Positions 16,741-23,348 of a DNA stretch of 48,557 nt are shown here, piece by piece. Both the position numbers and the translations under genes were made by a program. This DNA is from Endomicrobiales bacterium. Lineage in GTDB: Bacteria > Elusimicrobiota > Endomicrobiia > Endomicrobiales > JAFGIL01. Each line of letters begins with the position of its first letter. Position 1 is the stretch's first letter. The stretch is taken from positions 1 through 48,557 of the forward strand of contig JAFGIL010000058.1 in assembly GCA_016929635.1 (NCBI GenBank). Direction: 5' to 3'. The notes under the pieces were generated by a model. It did not search any database and was not told the DNA's origin. It worked only from the letters and a program-made list of their open reading frames with translations.

Positions 16741-17086
16741 TTTTTCCCGGTAACACGTAACACTAAAATATGCCTTTTTGAGCAATACTCCCTTTTGCCA
16801 TTCTCCGTTGGGATTGGCGGACTTGTCGTTTCACCTTGAACAAATTCAGCAGTTCCAGGTTATCAGGTTTTTAAAGGCGCGGGAAATGCGGGTATACAGG
16901 GGAAGATGAAACAAAAAAGCTCATAACCTGGGGAATTTGAAAATTCTCGGATTTGGAGAGTTAGAGAATCCGTAAAGGCACTTCGTACCCATAGACTTAA
17001 GGAAATTCTGCAATGTCCCACCCCGGGAGAGTGACTTCGTCCCACTCCCGGGGAGTGACATTGTTATTTTTCCGACGGGAACAAAA
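16741..17086. other. Structured non-coding region of unknown function
   Basis: No credible gene lies here. The stretch holds long-range complementarity CCAGGTTAT (16855-16863) with ATAACCTGG (16923-16931), a local CGGATT (16948-16953) with AATCCG (16967-16972), and the large hairpin at 17011-17063. It could be an RNA gene, a decayed mobile element or several stacked repeats. The base composition is more GC-rich than the AT-rich receptor leader next to it. Confidence 0.5.
17011..17063. repeat. 53-bp GC-rich inverted repeat
   Basis: The arms pair as CAATGTC, three bases, CCCCGGGAG ... CTCCCGGGG, three bases, GACATTG around a TTC centre, with further GTGAC/GTCNC pairing inside. Matching bulges on both sides make it nearly symmetric. 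It resembles dispersed REP-like palindromes. A few Ts follow on the plus strand, but it ends no plus-strand gene. Confidence 0.65.
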
Positions 17087-17123
17087 AATGAGCCCGGATT
17101 CTTTTTGATGAATCGGGACTCAT
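17082..17123 (-). terminator. Terminator downstream of the GIY-YIG gene (in repeat copy B)
   Basis: On the minus strand, ATGAG-CCCGATTC pairs with GAATC-CGGG-CTCAT (17123-17088) and is followed by six Ts. It should end transcripts that come from the tRNA-fMet promoter through the GIY-YIG gene. Confidence 0.8.
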
Positions 17124-17206
17124 TTATTTTGCGAGAGATCTTTTCCTAACCTCTCAAGTGGTTGCGGGGGTAGGATTTGAATCCCGCCATGGCGGGATTA
17201 TGAGCC
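17091..17206 (-). repeat. tRNA-fMet-remnant repeat, copy B
   Basis: It is the closer relative of the intact tRNA. Bases 17159-17181 are identical over 23 positions to tRNA bases 17501-17523 (acceptor 3' strand, CCA and part of the T arm). Bases 17198-17208 repeat the 11-base anticodon segment TTATGAGCCTG. Between them the T-stem and variable region are replaced by the palindrome ATCCCGCCATGGCGGGAT (17181-17198). It then continues with the same linker and terminator as copy A. The stop codon of the GIY-YIG gene (17198-17200) lies inside the remnant. Confidence 0.85.
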
Positions 17207-17440
17207 TGCTATCAGTTTTTTCAGTGCATTACCGCCTTTATACGATTTTATCTGTTTCTCACGTTTCATTGCTGCTGCCCTAGTCGGATATTCTTCAACA
17301 TAAGCCAGTTCCCAATCCTTATATTTCCTGGTCCATATCGAGTCGCCTGACCTGTGCTGTTCTAATCTCCGGTCAAGGTTATTCGTTTGGCCTATGTAAT
17401 ATTTGCCTTCTTTTGATTTCAGGACGTATACTTTAAACAA
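17198..17440 (-). CDS. GIY-YIG nuclease family protein downstream of tRNA-fMet
   Basis: The 80-residue protein is one GIY-YIG domain: FKVYVLKS, KYYIGQTNNLDRRLEQH, then the Glu-containing helix AMKREKQIKSYKGGNALKKLI. It begins at TTG (17438-17440), supported by AGGAGGGG about seven bases upstream. The start and ribosome site (17438-17450) are exactly complementary to part of the upstream tRNA-fMet 3' end. It has no promoter of its own that I can see, and it lies 60 bp after the tRNA, so it probably depends on the tRNA promoter. The reading frame ends inside a tRNA-fMet remnant. A homing or tRNA-gene-targeting nuclease is inferred, not shown. Confidence 0.84.
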   Translation of the reverse strand: MFKVYVLKSKEGKYYIGQTNNLDRRLEQHRSGDSIWTRKYKDWELAYVEEYPTRAAAMKREKQIKSYKGGNALKKLIAGS

Positions 17441-17450
17441 ATCCTACCCC
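17438..17450 (-). promoter_or_regulatory. GIY-YIG start region antisense to the tRNA-fMet 3' end
   Basis: On the minus strand this is GGGGTAGGATTTG, which contains part of the ribosome site and the TTG start. It is a perfect 13-base reverse complement of the tRNA segment at 17509-17521. The two lie on one predicted transcript with the hairpin 17461-17498 between them. Unprocessed RNA could therefore hide the start codon. Confidence 0.6.
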
Positions 17451-17460
17451 TCCTAAACTT

Positions 17461-17498
17461 AAGAAACCATCCCCACCGAAAGGCGGGAATGGTTTCTT
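17461..17498. repeat. Hairpin between tRNA-fMet and GIY-YIG gene
   Basis: The outer arms AAGAAACCAT (17461-17470) and ATGGTTTCTT (17489-17498) are perfect. Inner C/G pairs extend the stem to 17 positions with two mismatches around a four-base loop. On the minus strand no T-run follows, so it is more likely a processing or readthrough hairpin than a terminator. Confidence 0.7.
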
Positions 17499-17500
17499 GA

Positions 17501-17577
<77 letters not shown>

Positions 17578-17602
17578 ATTATATGGGATAAAAGGTTGTT
17601 AT

Positions 17603-17631
17603 ATTATACTCTTTAATCTATCAGCTGTCAA
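17603..17631 (-). promoter_or_regulatory. Consensus sigma-70 promoter of tRNA-fMet
   Basis: On the minus strand, TTGACA (17631-17626), a 17-base spacer and TATAAT (17608-17603) match the consensus at all 12 positions. It overlaps the last codons of the phosphoesterase gene. The tRNA 5' end follows 25 bp later. Confidence 0.85.
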
Positions 17632-18310
17632 GAATGTCATTTTTGTAGGAAATATCAATGGAATCCCTGCCGACATTTACGAATTTATAACCGAAAACAT
17701 TTAGAATAGTAGTGTTGTGCAACACCGTAACCTGATTTTTATGCGTATCAGGAATATGAACGTGGCCGTGGAGCCAGAGAACAGGTGAAACAGCTTTAAC
17801 AAAATCATGAAAACACTTAAACCCCGTATGGCAAACATCCGGCTGGTCGTGTATTTTATACATGGGCGCGTGAGAAATAGCAATAATCTCTTTCTTTTTC
17901 CTGCGTATAATTTTATCCTTGAACCTGATCCACTTTACTTTTCTTATGACCTTCTTAACGACCTTAACCATCTCTTTTTCTTTGTACTCGTATCCTTTTC
18001 CCCCGTACCACTTGGAACCGCCAAATCCCACAATTATGTAATCATTATAAACCTGTGCCCTGCCGTGCAGGTCTTCGCTGCCCGCAATATAGCGCAGTAT
18101 TTTGCCGTCTTCTTCCTTTGCCCTCTGGACGTGATTCCCGTGAATAAAAAATAAATCACGCCCTATGCCGTCAGCCAAATACTCCAGATATTGTTTGTCC
18201 AGATCGCCGCAGGAAACTATAATATCCAGTTTCTTCAGTTTTTTGGAAGAATGCGCAACATAGTTTTCCAGGCTCTGGCTTGATACGTCAGAAACAGCCA
18301 ATATTTTCAC
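17621..18310 (-). CDS. Calcineurin-like metallophosphoesterase
   Basis: The 229-residue protein has most metal-binding motifs of the superfamily: D8 in AVSDVS, GD at 35-36, GNH at 58-60, H147 in SHAP and HGHVH at 181-185. The usual first motif DxH is DxS here (S10), so one metal ligand is changed. Substrate is unknown; related small proteins act on phosphodiesters. The start is GTG with GGAG seven bases upstream. Its 3' end contains the tRNA-fMet promoter. It is 30 bp downstream of a ParB-like gene and probably in the same transcript. Confidence 0.8.
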   Translation of the reverse strand: MKILAVSDVSSQSLENYVAHSSKKLKKLDIIVSCGDLDKQYLEYLADGIGRDLFFIHGNHVQRAKEEDGKILRYIAGSEDLHGRAQVYNDYIIVGFGGSKWYGGKGYEYKEKEMVKVVKKVIRKVKWIRFKDKIIRRKKKEIIAISHAPMYKIHDQPDVCHTGFKCFHDFVKAVSPVLWLHGHVHIPDTHKNQVTVLHNTTILNVFGYKFVNVGRDSIDISYKNDILDS

Positions 18311-18340
18311 TCGGTTTCTCCGGCGGGGTTTATTTCAAAA

Positions 18341-19240
18341 TTATAATTTTAGTTTTTTGCTTATTTCCTTTTTAATCATCCTGATAATATCCTGGGTCAG
18401 TTGAGGCAATAATTCGAAAAACTTTATTTTACGGAACTTCTGGACGAAATCATCCATGGTAAAATCAAAACCGACATCATATCCTGCCCGCTGGCTGAGA
18501 TAATACTTATGCTGCTGAATCCAGACATAAACGTCCGTATATGTCCTTTTGGGGAACATTTTCAGCACTTCTTCCTCCATAATGATTTTTGCCGCAGGAA
18601 AAAATCTTTTCTCATACCATAAATAACTTGAGAAAATAATATTCTTTCTAGCTAATTCCCTGTTTTCACAATTCCTGCGAAAATCCTCTATTTCCTCGTA
18701 AAGTTTAGCATAACTTGTGAGCTCGGTTACCTTTAAAGGATAAATAAGAATATCATTTTTCAGATAAGTCTTCTTCTGAAAAGCGTCTTCTTCAAGGAGT
18801 ATCAGAAAATCCTTTGCCTGCTCGGTGTCATACGAATATTTGCGGTCCGGGGAAAGCTCAAAATTAAACACTATCTCTATTACCTCCGCATCTATATCAA
18901 CGGCTTTCAACTCATTTTTGGCAACGGTTATTCTGTGGTGCCCGTCAATAACAAAATAACTGTCCATTATCTTGTATAATTTTATAGGAGGAAGTATTTT
19001 ACCTGCAAGCATTGCCCTTTTTACGCTTTCATACTTTGCGCTTTTAGGGTGATGTGGCAGAAACCCTTCTGTAAAATCCTGGTAACGCCCCAGGCTTCCC
19101 ACAATTTTATCTATCGGGATTTCCTGTATCCCGCGGTTAATCTGGTGAATACTGTCCAAATTTTTTTCAATAGAGTGAAAATCAACCAGAATGTCTTTTT
19201 CTTCTGAAGACATAATTCTCTCCATTAATTCTAAAATCAT
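18341..19240 (-). CDS. ParB/sulfiredoxin-fold N-terminal domain protein
   Basis: The 299-residue protein has a ParB-like core around residues 38-125, with PPIKLYKI and VIDGHHR (97-103), the segment that binds nucleotide in ParB/Srx-fold proteins. The remaining 170 residues are helical and charged, and are not recognised. It lacks an obvious helix-turn-helix and is far from parA, so it is unlikely to be the chromosome-partition ParB. Two starts are plausible: the ATG at 19240 with AGAGG ten bases upstream, or an internal ATG at residue 10 with GGAGAG five bases upstream. It precedes the phosphoesterase gene. Confidence 0.65.
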   Translation of the reverse strand: MILELMERIMSSEEKDILVDFHSIEKNLDSIHQINRGIQEIPIDKIVGSLGRYQDFTEGFLPHHPKSAKYESVKRAMLAGKILPPIKLYKIMDSYFVIDGHHRITVAKNELKAVDIDAEVIEIVFNFELSPDRKYSYDTEQAKDFLILLEEDAFQKKTYLKNDILIYPLKVTELTSYAKLYEEIEDFRRNCENRELARKNIIFSSYLWYEKRFFPAAKIIMEEEVLKMFPKRTYTDVYVWIQQHKYYLSQRAGYDVGFDFTMDDFVQKFRKIKFFELLPQLTQDIIRMIKKEISKKLKL

Positions 19241-19290
19241 CTATTTTAAACCTCTTTCTGATAATAATCATTTTTATCTCTTATAAAAAA

Positions 19291-19409
19291 ATGCGCAGGG
19301 AGCCCTTCGATAAACTCAGGACTCCTTAATTGATTTCTTTATAATCCAATTTTAATTTATTTCTAAATTATGGTGAGCGAGCGAAGCGAGTCGAACCATG
19401 CGCAGGGAG
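19291..19409. mobile_element. Short palindromic element inserted at the tRNA-Leu 3' end
   Basis: The 12-bp sequence ATGCGCAGGGAG occurs at 19291-19302 and again at 19398-19409, where it is the 3' end of tRNA-Leu. The 95 bp between them begin CCCTTCGATAAACTCAGG and end GAGCGAAGCGAGTCGAACC, sharing TTCGA/TCGAA near both termini. Beyond the outer copy, on the minus strand, come seven Ts, which would be the original tRNA terminator tract. This is the picture of a small non-coding element with a target-site duplication. No transposase is encoded. Confidence 0.6.
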
Positions 19410-19484
19410 GGACTTGAACCCTCACATCCCCGGAGGGACTCAGGATTTTAAGTCCTGTGCGTCTGCCAATTCCGCCACCCGCGC
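19399..19484 (-). tRNA. tRNA-Leu (UAA)
   Basis: The 86-nt class II tRNA has acceptor GCGCGGG/CCTGCGC, the Leu-typical TGGCGGAATTGGCAGACGC, anticodon stem CAGGA/TCCTG around CTTAAAA (anticodon TAA), a long variable arm CTCCGGGGATG, and T arm GAGGG-TTCAAGT-CCCTC. The discriminator is A. CCA is not encoded; the next bases are TGG from the inserted element. A perfect promoter is upstream. Confidence 0.95.
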
Positions 19485-19558
19485 ATCTGTTGTGAGTTTT
19501 TCTACTTATTAAGCATACCTATTCAATTTTCAATACTACCTATGTATAATGTCCGCTT

Positions 19559-19587
19559 ATTATATAATAAGTTGAAAAAAGTGTCAA
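19559..19587 (-). promoter_or_regulatory. Consensus sigma-70 promoter of tRNA-Leu
   Basis: On the minus strand, TTGACA (19587-19582), a 17-base spacer and TATAAT (19564-19559) match the consensus at all positions. The tRNA begins about 75 bp downstream, so a 5' leader must be removed by RNase P. Confidence 0.8.
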
Positions 19588-19628
19588 ATTTTGAATAACT
19601 TTTGATAAGCCGGCAATACTTTTCACAA

Positions 19629-20693
19629 TTATTTCCCGTTTTTTGAAACCATGGACATTCGCATGAAACATAAAAGCAAATCAGCCATAAACCGGAAACC
19701 TACAACCATAAAATATGAGACCAGTATTGCAAGCACCAGACTGATAACAGCCAGTACAATGTCCTGTGTAAGAAATATTAAGAAAATAACAGGTGTTGTT
19801 ATAACGCCTGTTACTCCGAATAGCCAGGATAAAAACGTAAGGGCGTGAACTACCCGTTCCATTCCGCGGTACGGAGTTACAACAATTTTTTTCCTAGGAG
19901 CAGCCACCTGTAATGAATGCCCGCATACAACGCAGTACCATGATGTCAGCGTATTAGTTTTGCCGCAGTAATCACAGGTTTTTTTCTCGAGTTTCGGATC
20001 TTCTCTTCTGTTGAAAATATATAATTTTTCAATAAAGCCGATAAAAAACCACAGCACAGCCCCCACCAACCCTCCGGAGAACCCTTCAATAAGCCTTAAT
20101 GCAAACCAGCTCTCAGGCCGAAATTCAAAATGTATTGAACCATAAAAAAGAGAGCCCAGCAATCCGCCGATAGCCCCGCCCACCAAACCGAAACTAATTC
20201 CTGCATAAATCTTCTTTTTGTTCTGTTCAAACAAGCCGCTTGTTGCCCCGATAAACGCGCCTCCGATAGCCCATGTTAACAGAATCGAGAAAGGCAATGC
20301 GAACCTGTCACCCTCGAACATCCTGCTGATGGGAATATTAAGAAACCCCCCTATCCCTCCTCCGATAGTGCCCAGTATCCCGCCCCGGAACGCCTTATAA
20401 GCCGATTCTTCTATGATGCCTCCGACAGTGCCCAGGAATACACCGCAAATCATGCCTCCAAATAAGTTGTTCAAAACAGGGCTTGCGTTCTGTCCGATTA
20501 TGCGCGTTATTACGAAAACTATGATCCAGCCAATGAATCCCGCCACAAACCCGGCCCAGCTGCGGCGCCATATCCATCCGAAGTTCGTGCTTAGATGAAT
20601 CAGTAGCTCACTTTTCTTATTAAGGAACATACCGCAATGTCCGCAGTACTTTGCCTCGTCATCCATAAATCTTTCACAACTTGGGCAATACAT
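19629..20693 (-). CDS. Zinc-ribbon multi-pass membrane protein
   Basis: The 354-residue protein starts with a zinc ribbon (C3, C6, C17, C20) and carries a second one, CDYCG...CVVCG, near residues 240-258. Between them are glycine-rich hydrophobic segments with repeated GG(I/F)xG patterns, and two further membrane helices follow near the C-terminus. I recognise no named family. An AAAGGAG site seven bases before the ATG supports the start. It follows the rhomboid gene by 71 bp and may share its transcript. Confidence 0.7.
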   Translation of the reverse strand: MYCPSCERFMDDEAKYCGHCGMFLNKKSELLIHLSTNFGWIWRRSWAGFVAGFIGWIIVFVITRIIGQNASPVLNNLFGGMICGVFLGTVGGIIEESAYKAFRGGILGTIGGGIGGFLNIPISRMFEGDRFALPFSILLTWAIGGAFIGATSGLFEQNKKKIYAGISFGLVGGAIGGLLGSLFYGSIHFEFRPESWFALRLIEGFSGGLVGAVLWFFIGFIEKLYIFNRREDPKLEKKTCDYCGKTNTLTSWYCVVCGHSLQVAAPRKKIVVTPYRGMERVVHALTFLSWLFGVTGVITTPVIFLIFLTQDIVLAVISLVLAILVSYFMVVGFRFMADLLLCFMRMSMVSKNGK

Positions 20694-20764
20694 ATAGAAT
20701 CTCCTTTTGCCTGGATTTATAATCTGATTTTATATCTTTATTCCAAGAAAGTCAAAACTCCTTA

Positions 20765-21547
20765 TTACAAAGAGTCCCTGAAAGTATGATATTTCCTGAC
20801 AATTTTATTTGTTTTCCCGCGCTTATGCCTGCAATTATCAAGCCTTTTAGGGTCACACATTAATTTTACCAAAACTATTCCTGTTAAAAAACCCCCTATG
20901 TGCGCCCAGAATGCAACGCCCCCTGCTTCTTTTCCAAGAGCCGGCAGCCCTCCCAGTATCTGAAGCAAAAACCAGTACCCCAGCATTAATGAAGCAGGTA
21001 CAACAATCCTCGTGATATAAAATCCGAAAAAAACAAGCAGGTGCACAGGCGCCCGGGGATACATTATCGCATACGCTCCCATAACCCCTCCAATGGCTCC
21101 TGAAGCCCCGACCATAGGTATAGAACTTGAGGGGTTTGTTGCGATTTGCAGTACTTCCGCACCAATCCCGCAAAGCAGATAAAACAGCAGGAATTTCAGC
21201 GGGCCCATTGCATCCTCGACATTATCTCCGAATACCAGAAGAAACCACATGTTGATTATGAGATGAAACCAGCCTCCGTGCATGAACATGGAGGTTATTA
21301 AGGTTATCCAGTTAGGCACACCGTCCAAAGTGCAAACATAGCCGCCGCCCACGGAAACACTGGCCCCCGGTGAAACCGTTCCCAGAATTTCGGAAGGAAT
21401 CAGACCTAGAGTGCATATTGATTTCACTAATGCCGGATTAGAGCCCAGCCCCTGCAGAAAAATCCAGGATGCGGCATTGAGAGCCACTATCAGGAATGTT
21501 ACAAAAGAAGTGTGTAATGTAGGGTTTTCGTCCCGTATTGGAAACAT
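20765..21547 (-). CDS. Rhomboid family intramembrane serine protease
   Basis: The protein of about 260 residues has the rhomboid core: HGGWFHLIINMWFL (oxyanion-side H90, H95, N99), catalytic serine in GASGAIGG (S149) and catalytic histidine in AHIGGF (H216), all within hydrophobic segments. It should cleave membrane-anchored substrates within the bilayer. I start at the ATG at 21545-21547; a TTG two codons earlier is open. No good ribosome site is seen, and it begins 11 bp after the upstream gene, suggesting coupling. Confidence 0.9.
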   Translation of the reverse strand: MFPIRDENPTLHTSFVTFLIVALNAASWIFLQGLGSNPALVKSICTLGLIPSEILGTVSPGASVSVGGGYVCTLDGVPNWITLITSMFMHGGWFHLIINMWFLLVFGDNVEDAMGPLKFLLFYLLCGIGAEVLQIATNPSSSIPMVGASGAIGGVMGAYAIMYPRAPVHLLVFFGFYITRIVVPASLMLGYWFLLQILGGLPALGKEAGGVAFWAHIGGFLTGIVLVKLMCDPKRLDNCRHKRGKTNKIVRKYHTFRDSL

Positions 21548-21558
21548 ACACAATAATA

Positions 21559-21945
21559 TTACTGCTTATTCTTTTTTATGTATTTCTTAAACTCATTTAT
21601 TTTTTTTACGATAAACTTATTAATCTCGGGGCTCACATTTTTGGAGCTCTTCACATATTTATGTAAAACATCCTGAAGGGGGAATGCCCCGTCAGGAACC
21701 ATAATAGGGGTCATATGAATATCTGCAATAGGCTCGCCGTCATCTACTCTGTAGTGTGAAAATCCTGAATCTTTGCTCCAGATAAACACGTGCTCATCAT
21801 TAAACCTGTTGTAACACAACTCGAAGCCGGCTATTTTTCTCTTGTCGCCGTAAAAGACAATCAAGTCAAAATAATCATCCTGGAACCACCTTCTGAAATA
21901 CTCTCCCTCGTGTTGTTTTGCGTTTTTAATTTCACTTAGTGCCAT
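21559..21945 (-). CDS. Conserved hypothetical protein
   Basis: The 128-residue protein is soluble, aromatic-rich and acidic in its first two thirds, with a lysine-rich C-terminal tail. It contains FRRWFQDDYFDLIVFYGD and a SGFSHYRVDDGE segment. I do not recognise a family. It is the first gene of a short minus-strand run with the rhomboid and zinc-ribbon genes. Confidence 0.6.
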   Translation of the reverse strand: MALSEIKNAKQHEGEYFRRWFQDDYFDLIVFYGDKRKIAGFELCYNRFNDEHVFIWSKDSGFSHYRVDDGEPIADIHMTPIMVPDGAFPLQDVLHKYVKSSKNVSPEINKFIVKKINEFKKYIKKNKQ

Positions 21946-22057
21946 TGCGGTTTATCCTTATAAAACATTTTGTATCTTTGATTTTCTTGATTTTTATTAT
22001 AACATATTTAATCTATATTTTTCTATAAAAAATCTTTCGTGAATTTGCTTTTTGGGG

Positions 22058-22087
22058 TTGACAACCCGATAAAACATTTATTAAAAT
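22058..22087 (+). promoter_or_regulatory. Promoter of the aminotransferase gene
   Basis: TTGACA (22058-22063) is followed after 17-18 bases by TTAAAA or TAAAAT (22081-22087). The ATG comes about 55 bp later behind GGGAGGGAG. This region is divergent from the hypothetical gene at 21945, for which no convincing -35 was found. Confidence 0.6.
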
Positions 22088-22140
22088 TACCGAAATTATA
22101 GAAGCTATATTATGTGTGTTTAAAATCCGGGAGGGAGTGA

Positions 22141-23328
22141 ATGTGGCTGTCTAATCGTATACAAAAAATAAAACCTTCGGCAACGCTTGCCATAACAGCA
22201 AAAGCCAAGGCCTTAAAAGCTAAAGGGATGGATATCATAAATTTCGGTGCAGGCGAACCTGATTTTGATACTCCTTCGAACATTAAAGAAGCCGCAAAAA
22301 GAGCGATCGATTCCGGATTTACAAAATACTGCCCTGTTCCCGGAACCCCGGATTTAAAACAGGCAATTATAGACAAGTTTAAGCGCGATAACAATATAGA
22401 ATACGCGCAAAACGAGATTATTGTCTCCTGCGGGGCAAAACACTCCCTGTTTAACCTTTTTCAGTCAATATTGAACCCCAACGATGAAATAATTATACCG
22501 GCGCCGTACTGGGTATCTTACCCGGACATGGCTCTTATCTGCGACGCGAAGCCAAAAATAGTAAAGACCAGGGAATCTGACAGCTTTAAAATGACTCCGG
22601 AACAGCTGAAAAAAGCAATAACAAAAAGAACAAAAGCTCTGATTATCAACACTCCTTCCAACCCCACCGGCTGCGCGTATAATAAAGAAGAGCTGGAATC
22701 ACTTGCTCAGGTCTGTGTAAAAAACAAGATACTTATTATTGCAGATGAGATATACGAGAAACTGGTTTATGACAACTTTATGTTCACTTCTGTCGGGAGC
22801 TTATCCCCCGAGATAAAAGCCAATACAATAGTGATTAACGGAGTTTCAAAATCATACTCTATGACAGGTTGGAGAATCGGTTACGCTGCCGGGGACAAAG
22901 AGATTATACAATCAATGGGCAAGATTCAAAGCCAGTCAACCTCCAATCCGACTTCAATATCCTTAAAAGCCGCAACTGAAGCCTTGAACGGCCCGCAGGA
23001 TGAGGTTGAAAAGATGCGCCGGGAGTTCGAAAAACGGAGGAATTTTATAGTTGAAAGGTTAAATAAAATTCAAGGCGTGAAATGTTTCAACCCTAACGGT
23101 GCTTTCTATGTTCTTCCTAACGTAGACGGTCTGCTTGGTAAAAAGTACGACGGGAAGCCAATATCCAGCAGTATGGAACTTGCGGAATATCTGATTGATA
23201 AAGCCCAGATTGCGGTAGTGCCCGGGGATCCTTTCGGAGCGCCCGGATATTTAAGGCTTTCATATGCCACGTCTTTCGAAAATATAAAGGTAGGCCTTGA
23301 CCGGTTTGAAAATGCCGTGAAAGCCTAA
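22141..23328 (+). CDS. aspC: Class I PLP aminotransferase, aspartate aminotransferase type
   Basis: The 395-residue enzyme shows the fold-type I signatures: NFGAGEPDFDTP near the N-terminus, SCGAKHSLF, PAPYWVSYPDM, NTPSNPTG, ADEIYEKLVY, and the PLP lysine K237 in GVSKSYSMTGWRIGY. Its C-terminal arginine (LRLSYATS) binds substrate carboxylate. Length and motifs match the bacterial aspartate aminotransferases of the Ib group, which interconvert aspartate and oxaloacetate with glutamate; some homologues act on prephenate. It is a single plus-strand gene convergent with rng, with only 20 bp between and no obvious terminator. Confidence 0.88.
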   Translation: MWLSNRIQKIKPSATLAITAKAKALKAKGMDIINFGAGEPDFDTPSNIKEAAKRAIDSGFTKYCPVPGTPDLKQAIIDKFKRDNNIEYAQNEIIVSCGAKHSLFNLFQSILNPNDEIIIPAPYWVSYPDMALICDAKPKIVKTRESDSFKMTPEQLKKAITKRTKALIINTPSNPTGCAYNKEELESLAQVCVKNKILIIADEIYEKLVYDNFMFTSVGSLSPEIKANTIVINGVSKSYSMTGWRIGYAAGDKEIIQSMGKIQSQSTSNPTSISLKAATEALNGPQDEVEKMRREFEKRRNFIVERLNKIQGVKCFNPNGAFYVLPNVDGLLGKKYDGKPISSSMELAEYLIDKAQIAVVPGDPFGAPGYLRLSYATSFENIKVGLDRFENAVKA

Positions 23329-23348
23329 TTCCGCCCGGTGCAGTATTA

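Noticed and set aside
17461-17498. Terminator of tRNA-fMet
   Set aside because: No T-run follows on the minus strand; the next clear terminator is at 17082-17123, after the GIY-YIG gene.
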